Below are positions 10,191 to 22,482 of a DNA stretch of 64,000 nt, in pieces. A program made the translations under genes and the position numbers. Position 1 is the first letter of the stretch; each line of letters starts with the position of its first letter. Under the pieces are notes generated by a model that was not told the origin of the DNA, searched no databases, and saw nothing but the letters and a program-made list of their open reading frames with translations. The stretch is from Chondrosia reniformis (taxonomy: Eukaryota; Porifera; Demospongiae; Chondrillida; Chondrillidae): assembly GCA_947172415.1 (NCBI GenBank), contig OX359191.1:3782001-3846000 (forward strand), in the 5' to 3' direction.

Positions 10191-11872
10191 AGACAAACTT
10201 GTTTCTTTTTGTCTTTTTAACGCTGGTATTAGAGAACCTAACCTTTTTTGATGACTGCGCCAGCGGAGAAGCCCTCACTTCATATCAGATATATGCAATA
10301 TATTATATATAAGATATATAATACATATATAAGATGTATACTTTTTTCTTTTTTCAGGTGACCCAGCCTGGTATTGAACCAGGGCATCCTCGTACCTTGT
10401 AACCAGACGATGTCATCCGAAACACCATTGGTCCCGTGGGTCACCCAATATATGTTATAAATGAAGTCCTATTTATATATCACTCACTTTGACTCTACAT
10501 ATATATGTAATATATAAGATATATAATATGCATATAAGATATAAGCAATATATATTACATATAAGATAAATAAAACGTATATAAGATTTATACTTTCTTT
10601 CTTTTTTCAGGTGACCCAGCCTGGCATTGATCCAGGGCATCCTCGTACCTTGTATCCAGACAATGTCATCCGTAACACCATCGGTCACGTGGGTCACCCA
10701 ATATATATTGTAAATTAAGTCCTTTTTATATCACTCACTTTTGACCCTACATATATATGTAATGTATAGGATATATAATATGCATATAAGATAGGTACAA
10801 TATATATAATATATAGGATGTTTTATACATATATAAGATGTATACATTTTTTTCCTTTTCTAATGACCCAGCCTGGTATTGAACCAGGGCATCCTCGTAC
10901 ATTGTATCCAGACGATGTCATCCGTAACACCATCGGTGTCGTGGGTCACACAATATATGTTGTTAATTAAGTCCTTTTTTATATCACTCACTTTTACTCT
11001 ACATATATAAGTAATAGATAAGATATATAAAATACATGCAAGATATATACAATATATATTATATATAAGATATATAATACATATATCAGATGTCTGCTTT
11101 TTTCTTTTTTCAGGTGACCCAGCCTGGTATTGAACCGGGGCCTCCTCGTACCTTGTATCCAGACGATGTTATCCGTAACCCCATCAGTCACGTGGGTCAC
11201 CCAATATATGTTGTAAATGAAGTCCTATTTATATAACACACACTTTTGACCTTACATATATATGTAAAATATAAGATATATAATATGCATATAAGATAAA
11301 TGCAATATATTTTATTTATAAAATATATAATACGTATATGAAATGTGTACTTTTATCTTTTTTCAAATGACCCAGCCTGGTAATGAACCAGGGCCTCCTC
11401 GTACCTTTTATCCAGATGATGTAATCCGTAACACCATCGATCACGTGGGTCACCCAATATATATTGTAAATTAAGTCCCTTTTATATCACTCACTTTTGA
11501 CCCAACATATATATGTAATGTATAAGATATATAATATGCATATAAGATAGGTACAATATATATAATATACAGGATGTTTTATACATATATAAGATGTAAA
11601 CATTTTTTTCCTTTTCAAATGACCCAGCCTGGTAATGAACCAGGGCATCCTCGTACCTTGTATCCGGACGATGTCATCCGTAACACCACCGGTCACGTGG
11701 GTCAACCCATATATTTGTAAATGAAGTCCTATTTATATATCACTCACTTTTGACCCTACATATGTGTAATATATATATATAGGCTAAATAACACACATAT
11801 CTTATATATGCTATATATATTATATATAAGATATATAATACATATATAAAATGTATACATTTTCTTTTTTCA

Positions 11873-11961
11873 GGTGACCCAGCCTGGTATTGAACCAGGG
11901 CATCCTCGTACCTTGTATCCAGACGATGTCATCCGTAACACCATCGGCCACGTGGGTCACC
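11873..11961 (-). other. tRNA-like core of a satellite 1 monomer (best example)
   Basis: Read on the minus strand these 89 nt start GGTGACC and end GGTCACC, a perfect 7-bp acceptor-like stem. An A-box-like TGGCCGATGGTG follows the 5' strand. Near the 3' end CCTGG-TTCAATA-CCAGG forms a perfect T arm with a B-box-like GGTTCAATACC. The A-to-B spacing is long, like class II (Ser/Leu) tRNAs. There is no convincing anticodon arm, and three extra bases separate the T stem from the acceptor strand. Downstream there is an A run, not the T run that terminates pol III. It looks like a decayed tRNA or tRNA-derived SINE head captured in a satellite. Confidence 0.6.
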
Positions 11962-13460
11962 CAATATATGTTGTAAAAGAAGTCCTGTTTATATGCCACT
12001 CACTTTTGACTCTACATATTTATGCAATATATAAGATATATAATGTGCATATAAGATAATTACTATATATATAATGTATATATATGATATATAATACAAA
12101 TATAAGATGTATACTTTTTTCTTTTTTCAGGTGACCCAGCCTGGTTTTGAACCAGGGCCTCCTCGTACCTTGAATCCAGACGATGTCATCCGTAACACCA
12201 TCGGTCACGAGGGTCCCCCAATATATGTTGTAAATGAAGTCCTATTTATATAACACACACTTTTGACTCTACATTTATATTTAATATATAAGATATATTA
12301 TATGCATATAAGATAAATACAATATATATTATATATAAAATATATAAAACGTATATAAGATGTGTACTTTTTTTCTCTTTGAAAGTGACCCAGCCTGCTA
12401 TTGAACCAGGGCATCCTCGTACCTTGTATCGAAACGATGTCATCCGTAAAACCATCGGTCACGTGGGTAACACAATGTATGTTGTAAATGAAGTCCTATT
12501 TATATATCACTCCCTTTTGACTCTACATATATATGTAATATATAACATATATAATATGCATATAAGATATGTACATTACATATTATATATAGGATATATT
12601 ATACATATATAAGATGTATACTTTTTTCTTTTTTCGGGACCCAACCTGGTATTGAACCAGGGCATCCTCGTACCTTGAATCCAGACGATGTCATCCGTAA
12701 CACCATCGGCCACGTGGGTCACCCAATATATGTTGTAAAAGAAGTCCTGTTTATATACCACTCACTTTTGACTCTACATATTTATGCAATATATAAGATA
12801 TATAATGTGCATATAAGATAATTACTATATATATAATGTATATATATGATATATAATACAAATATAAGATGTATACCTTTTTCTTTTTTCAGGTGACCCA
12901 GCCTGGTTTTGAACCAGGGCCTCCTCGTACCTTGAATCCAGACGATGTCATCCGTAACACCATCGGTCACGAGGGTCCCCCAATATATGTTGTAAATGAA
13001 GTCCTATTTATATAACACACACTTTTGACTCTACATTTATATGTAATATATAAGATATATTATATGCATATAAGATAAATACAATATATATTATATATAA
13101 AATATATAAAACGTATATAAGATGTGTACTTTTTCTCTTTGAAAGTGACCCAGCCTGCTATTGAACCAGGGCATCCTCGTACCTTGTATCGAAACGATGT
13201 CATCCGTAAAACCATCGGTCACGTGGGTAACACAATGTATGTTGTAAATGAAGTCCTATTTATATATCACTCCCTTTTGGCTCTACATATATATGTAATA
13301 TATAACATATATAATATGCATATAAGATATGTACATTACATATTATATATATAATATATTATACATATATAAGACGTATACTTTTTTCTTTTTTCGGGAC
13401 CCAACCTGGTATTGAACCAGGGCATCCTCGTACCTTGAATCCAGACGATGTCATCCGTAA
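11941..13460. repeat. Three-monomer (~762-bp) tandem duplication
   Basis: The block starting at 11941 is repeated from 12703, with the same diagnostic variants in order: CCATCGGCCACG with AAAAGAAGTCCTGTTTATA, GGTCACGAGGGTCCCCC, and GTATCGAAACGATG. The two copies differ only at scattered bases and short indels. Confidence 0.85.
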
Positions 13461-14002
13461 CACCATCGGTCACGTGGGTCACCCAATATATGTTGTAAAT
13501 GAAGTCCTATTTATATATCACTAACTTTTGACTCTACATATGTGTAATATATATATAAGATATATAACAAACATATCAGATTTATGCAATATATTATATA
13601 TAAGATATATAATACATATATAAGATGTATACTTTTTTCTTTTTTCAGGTGACCCAGCCTGGTATTGAACCACGGCATCCTCGTACCTTGTATCCAGACG
13701 ATGTCATCCGAAACACCATTGGTCACGTGGGTCACCCAATATATGTTATAAATGAAGTCCTATTAATATATCACTCACTTTTGACTCTACATATATATGT
13801 AATATATGAGATTTATAATATGCATATAAGATATAAACAATATATATTACATATAAGATAAATAAAACGTATATAAGATTTATACTTTCTTTCTTTTTTC
13901 AGGTTACCCAGCCTGGCATTGAACCAAGGCATCCTCGTACCTTGTATCCAGACGATGTCATCCGTAACACAATCGGTCACGTGGGTCACCCAATATATGT
14001 TG

Positions 14003-16472
14003 TACACACAAATAGTATATGCAATTAGTACATACAACTATTACATTCAACTAGTACATATAACTAGTACCTACAACTGGTTAATTTTATAAGTATTAGT
14101 ATATACAACGAGTACCTACTTAGTACGTAGTTTTACTAATACTAGAACCTGTAACTAGTACATAAAACCAGTATATACAACTAGTACATCAAACAAGTAC
14201 CTATAACTAGTACCCAACTACTACATATAACTAGTACATACACATATAACTGGTACCTATAAATAGTACATACACCTAGCACATACAAATAGTACATACA
14301 ACTAGTACGTACAAGTAGTATACAATTAGTACATACAACTAGTACACAGAAATAGTACATAAAACTATACATATAACTAGTACTTAACTAGTATATACAA
14401 TTAGTACATATAACTAGTTCAAAGAATTATAACATACAACTACTACATAAAACTAATACATATAATTAGTAAATTTAACTTGTACTAGTACATACAACTA
14501 GTGCATAAAACTAGTACCTACAACTAGTATATATTACCAGTACTAGTACATACAACTAGTTATTAGAACTAGTATATGCAACTAGTACATAACTAAAACA
14601 TACAGTTAATACATACAACTAGTACACAAAGCTAGTGGCTACAGTTAGTAAATATTACCAGTACTAGTACATACCACTAGTTAATATTACTAGTACAAAC
14701 AACTTGTACATAACTAGTACATTCATCTAATATAATTTATTAATATAACTAGGAATTGTACATAAAACTAATACCAACTAAGTATCTAGTATCACTAGTA
14801 CTAGAACCTACAACTAGTACATATAACAGGTACATACACCTGGTACATACTACGAGTACATACAAATAGTACATACAACTAGTACATACAACTAGTGCAT
14901 ACAACTAGTACATTCAACTAGGACATACAAGTAGTAAATACAACTAGGACATACAACTAGTACATACAACTAGTACATACATCTCGTATATAACTAGTCC
15001 ATACAGGTAGTACATACAACTAGTACATACAAGTAGTACATTCAACTAGTTCATACAATTAGAATACACAACTACTACATGCAACTAGTACATGCAACTA
15101 ATACCTACAAATAGTAAACATAACTTGTACTAGTACATACAACTAGTACATGCAACTAGTTCATATTAGTTGTACATACAACTACTACATACAACTAGAA
15201 ACTGGTGCATGAAACTAGAACATATAACTAGTACATACCACTAGTTCATACAACTAACACATACAACTAGTACCTATGACAATAACATACACATATAACT
15301 AGTACATATAAATAGTCCAGACAACTAGTACATTAAACTAGAACTCCAACTGTGACGTATAATTATATCATACAACTAGTACATACAACTAGTACTACAA
15401 ATAGTACATAAAACCAGTACAAACAACTAGTAAATACAACTAGTAAATATAACTATTAAATATAACTTGTACTAGTACATACAACTAGTAAATGTAACTA
15501 TTAAATATAACTTGTACTAGAAGATACAACTAGTAGATACAACTAGTACCTACTTAGTACCTAGATTTACTAGTACTTGAACTTACAACTAGTACCTGTA
15601 ACTAGTACCGAATTACTACATATAACTAGTACATACACATAAAACTGGTAAATATAAATATTACATACACCTAGTACATACAATTAGTACATACAAATAG
15701 TACATACAAATAGCAATAGTTTTACTAGTACTAGAACTTACAACTATATAGTACCTATAACTGGTACCGAACTACTACATATAACTAGTACATACACATA
15801 AAACTGGTAAATATAAATATGACCAGTACTAGTACATACAACTAGTTATTAGAACTAGTACATGCAACTAGTACATAACTAATACACACAGTTATTACAT
15901 ACAAATAGTACACACAACTAGTACATACAACTAGTATATAAATAGTACATACAACTAGTACATAAAACTAGTTCATGCAATTAGAACATACAAGTACTAC
16001 ATACAACTACTACATACAACTGATACCTACAACTAGTAAATATAACTTGTACTAGTACATACAACTAATTCATACAACTATTACATTCAACTAGTACATA
16101 CAACTAGAACCTACCTAGTACCTTACATAACTAGCACAAGAATCAACAACTAGTGTATACAACTAGTACATACAACTAGTACATACTACTAGTTCATAGA
16201 ACGAGTACATAATACTAGAACATACAACTTGTATATGCAACTAGTACAAAACTAGTACATGCAACTACCACATACAACGTCTACATACAACTAGTACCTA
16301 CAATTAGTAAATATAACTAGAGCTAGTACATATAACTAGTGCATACAACTAGTACAAACAATTAGTACACACAACTAGTTCATGCAACTAGTACATACGA
16401 CTAGTACATGACAAGTAGTACACACAACTAGTACATACAATTAGCACATACAACTAGTACATTCAACTAGTT
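14003..16472. repeat. 13-bp satellite (ACTAGTACATACA)n, block 1
   Basis: Degenerate tandem copies of a 13-bp unit, ACTAGTACATACA, with frequent variants (ACATATAACTAGT, ACCTAC, TTCATA). ACTAGT recurs at nearly every unit. No gene or RNA is visible here. Confidence 0.93.
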
Positions 16473-18443
16473 CAGTGAATCCTCGGTTATCCGAACCCCA
16501 TTGGTCAAATGGCCCAAAAATTTTATTCGGATAAGTGAAAAGTTCGGATAAGTGAAATACAATCAAATATGTATAACAGTAGAACAATTTCTTTGGACGA
16601 TCAGCACGCCAACAAAACACGTATAGATCACTTTAATGATTGTATAACATTCTATATCATAGTACAAATACATATGCATGTGCTCATATATACATTTACT
16701 TTTGCAGCATCTCTAGTAAGGTCCTCTGTTTTAGGGACTCTCCTCGTTTACGGACTGCGAGGCCATGGAGTTCTCTCAACATGCATGTGTTGTATAGATT
16801 TACTTCAGGCTGGTATTCAAGCCATGTGAGGCACTTCTCAATCATATGAGCTGCCAGTTGGAGACAGGACAGACATTCGATTCTCCTTCCTCTGGTTCAG
16901 GCTCATCTTCCTGGTCAGGCACTTGCTCTGAAAGAACATGGTCACAGATTTTATCATCTGTCATCAGCTGAAAGCCAGGATCATTGGAATCACTGTTAAG
17001 CCAGGAACTGATCTCATTTTCATCCATACTGTATCCCAACTCCTGAAATTCATGTATAAATTCTTGCACATCTTCCTCTCCTTCAGTCTGATCTTCACTC
17101 TCCTTTGCTTCTTGAATAGGCATGATCTTTCTCCACGACTTGCGTAGTGTGGATTCCTTGATTTCACCCCATGACTCTGCGATTAGCTCTGTGACAATTT
17201 TCATATTCACTAACTTCAGGAAATCAATGAGAGATACGCCATTCTCATCTTCTATCAATAGCCTTCGTAACAATTTCTTCTTGAAGTGGCGCTTGAGTGC
17301 CACAAGTACCCCTTGATCCATTGGTTGAATCAAGGAAGTGACATTTGGTGGCAAGTAAAAGGCAGTGATCTTTCCATCATCCACTAATGAGGCCTTCTTC
17401 ACTGGGGTGGGCAGGGCAATTATCCAGCACCAGAACAGCCTTTGGCTCCAAGCCAAGAGAAGAGAGCGCTTTGCGTACTGTAGGGATGAATGAGTTGTGA
17501 AACCAGGCATGAAAAATCTCGGGCTCATCCATGCACTTTTCTGGCCACAGTTCTCCACAGGTAGGAGGTCCATCCTCAAACCCCTAAAACCTTGGGTGTT
17601 TTGCTTTTCCGATAACCTGGAGAGGTAACTTGATGGTGCCTGTAGCATTTGCACAGGCATTGATTGTGACTCTCTCTTTGCTCAGCTTTCTTCCATCAGC
17701 AGAGTGCTCAAAGGAAGCAGCTAGTGTCTTGTCTGACAACAAGCGAAAGTTAAGTCCAGTCTAATCACAATTGAAAATTTGATTGAGAGTAAGCTGGTGC
17801 TCTTCAACGAATTCCCTGAAAGATGTGACGAAAGCTGCACTTGCTTCTGTATCAGCAGATAATTTCTCACCTTCAAGGGAAAAGTTGCGTATTCCATGCC
17901 TCTTGCAGAACCTCCATTGCCATCCTGTACTTCCAGAGAAACTTGACTCTTCACCATACATCTTCTTGTGCAGCTGGACAGCTTTTTCACACAATATCGG
18001 GCCTGAGATAGGTACGCCCTCCATCCACTTTTGTTTGAACCATAAGTAGATGGCCTTATCATGCTGTTTGTCATCTCCGACCTTCATTACTTTCACCTTC
18101 TTACTAATACCCATGTTGCGCATCTCCTGGTTGAAGCGAAGGATCTTATCGCACTTCTTCTTGATATCCGAGACTGTGTCCTTTCCAAGGTCATAGCGTT
18201 CGGCAATAACATTAGCAGAGCTGCTCTCTAGCTGCTTTATGATGGCCACTTTGTCTTCAATACATAAAACTGTTCTTTTTCGCTTAGGATTCGCAACGCT
18301 AGTAGACTCCGCCATCCTCGATCGAGCAAAATACATTAGCGCGACTGAAACGTGTCACATTCGCATACTTTTGTATCATAATTGCGTAATCCACGTGTCA
18401 TGTGCAAGGTAATTTTGTGATCCGGATAATCGAGGATTCACAG
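16473..18443. mobile_element. Tigger-3: decayed pogo/Tigger (Jerky-like) transposon
   Basis: About 2 kb. The left end CAGTGAATCCTCGGTTATCCG is inverted at the right end as CGGATAATCGAGGATTCACAG, followed by TA; the left flank reads TT, one base from TA. TTCGGATAAGTGAAA is repeated just inside the left end. It contains one transposase on the minus strand and no HIRAN gene. The 3' end of the gene faces left. Between the gene and the left end are about 370 bp with no convincing coding sequence. Confidence 0.88.
16842..18336 (-). pseudogene. Tigger-3 transposase, Jerky/CENP-B-like, with stops and frameshift
   Basis: A pogo/Tigger transposase. The first 191 codons hold the CENP-B-type N-terminal helix-turn-helix (KRKRTVLCIEDKVAIIK) and a second DNA-binding domain (GWQWRFCKRHGI). 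The frame stops at the first catalytic motif, where NCD is followed by TAG and then TG; family members have DETG, so a GAG-to-TAG change is likely. Downstream, in continuing frames, are a second stop after HPRF, the second aspartate motif LVLDNCPAHP, a frameshift, then LPPNVTSLIQPMDQGVL with the third aspartate. The C-terminus is acidic. All three catalytic aspartates can still be read, but no full protein can be made. Confidence 0.88.
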
Positions 18444-19561
18444 TACATACAGCTAGGACAAACAGCTAAGACATATAACTAGTACATACGCCTACTACAT
18501 ATAACTAGTAAATACACATATACCTTGTAATTATAAATAGTATATACAACTAGTACATAGAGGTAGTGCATACAACTAGTACATATAACTAGTACACAAA
18601 CATATAACTAGTACATACACATTATACATACAAAGAGTAGATACAACTAGTACATACAACTAGTACATTAAACTAAAAACTAGTACATACAACTAGTTCA
18701 TAGAACGAGTACATAATACTAGAAATTACAACTTGTATATACAACTAGTACATAGCTACTACATACAACTAGTACATACAACTAGTACAAACAACTAGGA
18801 CATATAGCTAGTACATACACCTACTACATATAACTAGTACATACACATATACCTAGTAATTATAATAGTATATACAACTAGTACATACGCCTAGTGTATA
18901 CAACTAGTACATATAACTATTTCACAAACATATAACTAGTACATACAACTAGTTTCTAGTACATACAACTGGTGCCTTGCTAATACCTAGTATAACTAGT
19001 ACAAGAACCTACAACAAGTACAAACAACTAGTACCTTCAACTAGAACATTCAACTAGTAAATAGCTAGTACATACAACTGATATATACATACAACTAGTA
19101 CACACAACTAATACATACAATTTGTACATACAACTACTACATACAACTACCACATACAACTAGTACCTACAACTAGTAAATATAGCTAGTACTAGTTCAA
19201 ACAACTAGTACATACAACTAGTACTTGCAACTAGTATATATAACTAATACATAAAAATATAACTAGTACATACAAATAGTACATACACATAGTACATACA
19301 ACTAGTACATAGAACTAGTCCATACAACTACTACATACAACTAGTATCTAGCACATACAACTAGTACATAGAACTATTCCATACAGCTACTACATACAAC
19401 TAGTATCTAGCACATACAACTAGTACATTCAACTAGTACATGTAACTAGTACAAACAACTACTATATATAACTAGTACATAAAAGGTACATACATCTAGT
19501 AGATACAACTAGTGCCTAAAACTAGTAAATACAACTAGTACATACGACTAGGACATACAAC
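18444..19561. repeat. 13-bp satellite, block 2
   Basis: Same ACTAGTACATACA-type repeat in the same orientation as block 1. Nothing else is visible. Confidence 0.93.
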
Positions 19562-19563
19562 TA

Positions 19564-19591
19564 TAGTGTATTTCACCATAATTGTCCCACT
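19564..19591. repeat. Left terminal inverted repeat of the IS630-like element
   Basis: Matches the inverse of 22453-22480 with a few substitutions (for example GTGTATTTCACCAT against GTGCATTTCATCAT). Preceded by TA. Confidence 0.85.
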
Positions 19592-19939
19592 TGTATTTTG
19601 CCTCAGCAAAATCCATTAGAAATCGGTTAAAGAGGTAATATAGGGTTTTCAATACCGCTGATTTCATTTCCGACAAAAGCAACTACGTAGCACCTTCATA
19701 GAGCCTAGTAATGTAAGTAGCCAATCAAATTTCTCTATTATGTACACGTAATCACGCACTACCATAGAAACGCCTATAATTCGTTCATGAAAAATTGCAT
19801 AATTTCGAATATTTCCGTTTTTGAACTATTCCCGTTTCTTTCCCTGTAAAGAAAGGGAATCTATCGAGACAAGTTTTTGTTAGTTTCCATTTATTTAGCA
19901 CGTTTAAATAAATCATTTCATGTTTCGTTTTTGGGAACA

Positions 19940-21820
19940 ATGGCAGACAAATCAGTAAAGCGAGACAGATGGTGGCGAAAGCGATTATCCGAGAGTAGAA
20001 ATAAAAAAATGCTTGACGGTAAGCGAATAAAGATATCGGCGATCGTTGAAGGCACTTCATGTTCAACTACTGAAGACTCACGTAACCCGCAGGAACAGAA
20101 TTCTATCGAAAATCAAGTACTACAAATCACTGAAGACGATGAAGGCCAGGATATGTCAGAATTAGACACTTTCGGGGAAAACAACACAGAAGGTGATCTT
20201 AACACGACTGAAGCTATTTTACAACAACTTGCAGAGGAAGCTGACGATGATGATGACTACGAATTTGATGCCCAAGCTTCAAGGAGTTGTTTTGTAGACT
20301 GGATGTCTCACCAGTCTCCTGAGAATTTTAGAATGACTATTTTGTTGGTTGCTGATATTCTACTAGCTGCCTCCATCCCCCTAAGACCAGCAGCCACAGT
20401 GATTGGGAACTATCTTGAGATATCTGAGTGAACTGTAAGACGATGGAGGTATGACTTTTACAGGAGTTATGGGAAGGATTTGCAAGATAACCGAGGAAGC
20501 TATTCTAGGCCAAACTTGATAGCTGATGAGGACATTTCTGATCGAGCAACAGCATGGCTTAGAAAAGAAACTTCACACAAAAGCCATAATCTGACAACAG
20601 CAAGATTTACAAGATGGGTGAATGATGACCTTATTCCCTCACTTCCTCAGCCACACGACTATTCCACCATATCAGCTGTTACTGCATGGCGTTGGTTAAA
20701 TAAGTTAGGATTTGAATTCTCTAAATTCAAAAGAGGATATGTTGATGGTCATGAGCGAGCAGATGTTATTGCCTACAGGAACCAATTCTTACAGAAGATT
20801 AAAGTTTTAGAGGACACCCACAAGCCCCTGCCTACTGCCTCTGATGGTTATCATCCCTACAGAATAGGAATAGATAGTGCAGAGAAAGAGCTAGTTCTCA
20901 TCTTTCATGATGAGTCTTGCTTCCACTCTAATGTTGGTAATACCTCAGGTTGGCATGAAAAGGGTAAAATGCCATTGCTTCCAAAGGACCAAGGTAAAGG
21001 CCTAATGCTTTCTGATTATATTGATGGGCACAATGGCTTTCTTCGCTTATCAGAGGCTGAAAAGCATTGTGCTGATGATACTATTCCACCCATTGCCCGA
21101 GAAATTCTGATTTTTGGAGAAAATAATGAAGGCTACTTCACATCTGATAGGTTTATGCTGCAGGTTGCCAAAGCTGCCCGCATTTCATCATTCAAGTATC
21201 CACCCGAGAGGTATGATGTCACCTTTGTTTTTGACCAAGCAAAAATCCATATCGTTTATGATGACGATGCTTTGGTTGCCTCTAAAATGAATGTTCATCC
21301 AGGAGGGAAGGCCCCAAAGATGAGGACCTCACCTTTGATTTTTAATGGAAGACCTCAAAGCATGGTTTTATCAGATGGGCGACCTAAAGGTTTAAAGATG
21401 GTTTTAGAAGAAAGAGGAGTGAACACGCAAGGAATGGTGAAGGATGACATGGTGAAGAAGTTAAATGAGTTCCCTGATTTTAAGAATGAGAAGAACAGAG
21501 TGGAAAGATTACTCCGTAGATATGAACAGTCTGCCTTGTTCCTGCCTAAGTTTCACCCGGAGTTAAAGCCTATAGAGCGAGTTTGGGGAATGGCTAAGCG
21601 CTTTGCTAGAAATAAGTGTGATTACACTTTCCATGGATTGCAAAATGTTATTACACCAGCCATGGAAAGTGTAACACTTGATAACATCCGTAAATGTTTC
21701 CGCAAGTCCAGAGAATATATCCTGGCATTTCACAATGGGCATAGTGGTTATAAAGCCGATGAAGTTGTAAAGGAATATAAATCGCATAGGAGGGTTGCTG
21801 AAGCAGAGTCCATTCAGTAA
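19940..21820 (+). pseudogene. DDE transposase with long D-E spacer and one in-frame TGA
   Basis: A 627-codon frame broken by a single TGA at 20429-20431 (codon 164); the frame is the same on both sides. The TGA lies in a likely helix-turn-helix (YLEISE, stop, TVRRWRYDF), where W would fit. Order: basic N-terminus, acidic stretch, helix-turn-helix and TAWRWLNKLGF, then a DDE fold with FHDESCFHSN, VFDQAKIH and FHPELKPIERVWG. The last resembles the NPIE-W motif of IS630/Tc1 transposases. About 113 residues separate the second D from the E, far more than in Tc1 (34). This insert holds a SAP-like segment (PKGLKMVLEERG). Similar architectures are known to me from fungal and invertebrate DDE proteins. 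The ATG has A at -3 and G at +4; an in-frame ATG at 19877 is possible. Confidence 0.82.
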
Positions 21821-22452
21821 TGTGCAGAAACTTATAGTACAAGCAATAATGCCAATTATAGATTACTTATAACCTAAGATAGAGAATTTAACATAATTGT
21901 CATGAATAGCTATTGATGATTTCTTAATTATGCATATTTGTGGTTTTAGCGATTATTGGTTTACTTATTTGAGTATAAAACATTTTGTACTATGAAATAT
22001 AACAAAAGGCTCCTTAAAATTTTAGATTAATATCCTATTTAGATGAACTTTAATTTCATGTTGTCTCTAGGGGTTTATATAACTGAGAATAGGCCTTCGA
22101 AAAGACATCATAATTTCTATTTTATTAAATTTGGAAATGTCATATCTTTTTAATGAAGGTGGCTAGCAATAAAAGCTTCCTTAATATTTACGAAAATAAC
22201 TTATACAATAGATACTAAAAAAATCAAAACATTAAAATGTTCCATCTTTCTAAAATAGCCCTTGAAAATTGTCAAAATAACAGAATACCACAAAATATTT
22301 GATGGGGGTGTGGATTTACCGGTTGCCATGACAACCTCAATTCAAATTTTTTTTCTTTTCGAATCTGACAACATATACACTTAATAAATACAGGTGTACT
22401 AAGCCTAAAATTTGAATTATGATCAATGCATCTTTACTATTAAAATTGCATT
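21821..22452. other. 3' non-coding part of the IS630-like element
   Basis: About 630 bp of AT-rich sequence between the transposase stop and the right terminal repeat. No frame or RNA fold was recognised; AATAAA occurs at about 22168. Confidence 0.6.
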
Positions 22453-22480
22453 AGTGGGACATTTATGATGAAATGCACTG
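22453..22480. repeat. Right terminal inverted repeat of the IS630-like element
   Basis: Inverse of the left end, ending ATGCACTG followed by TA. Confidence 0.85.
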
Positions 22481-22482
22481 TA

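Larger units (their letters stand above)
8692..10280 (+). mobile_element. PLE-1: Penelope-like element with inverted 3'-end copy
   Basis: A 5'-truncated Penelope-like element on the plus strand (about 8996-10280) is joined at its left end to an inverted copy of its own last ~300 bp (8692-8991). The two ends therefore form long inverted repeats, the inverted pLTR organisation known for PLEs. The whole unit is flanked by a 13-bp duplication. The right end carries about 30 bp (GATGACTGCGCCAGCG and following) that the inverted left copy lacks. Confidence 0.9.
10281..14002. repeat. Satellite 1 array (block 3)
   Basis: About 15 monomers, beginning with the right PLE-1 target duplication (10281-10293). 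Several multi-monomer blocks repeat ones in block 2, for example the monomers with TTTTTTTCCTTTTC near 6966, 10850 and 11605. The array ends abruptly at about 14002 inside a monomer, where the 13-bp satellite begins. Confidence 0.93.
19564..22480. mobile_element. IS630-Tc1-mariner-like DNA transposon, nearly intact
   Basis: 2.9 kb with ~28-bp terminal inverted repeats: left TAGTGTATTTCACCATAATT followed by GTCCCACT, and right end the inverse of CAGTGCATTTCATCATAAAT followed by GTCCCACT. The element is flanked by TA (19562-19563 and 22481-22482), as for the IS630-Tc1-mariner superfamily. One long gene occupies the centre. About 370 bp on the left and 660 bp on the right are AT-rich without genes. 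Confidence 0.88.

Noticed and set aside
11873..11961. Functional tRNA gene
   Set aside because: No normal anticodon arm, extra bases between T stem and acceptor stem, many diverged copies and no T-run terminator on the relevant strand. Reported only as tRNA-like.
14003..16472. Regularly spaced repeats resembling a CRISPR array
   Set aside because: The unit is 13 bp, tandem and degenerate, with no unique spacers and no cas genes, in a eukaryotic context.
20429..20431. TGA as a selenocysteine or readthrough codon
   Set aside because: No conserved stem-loop was seen, and transposases of this type are not selenoproteins. A simple nonsense mutation at a likely W codon is the better explanation.
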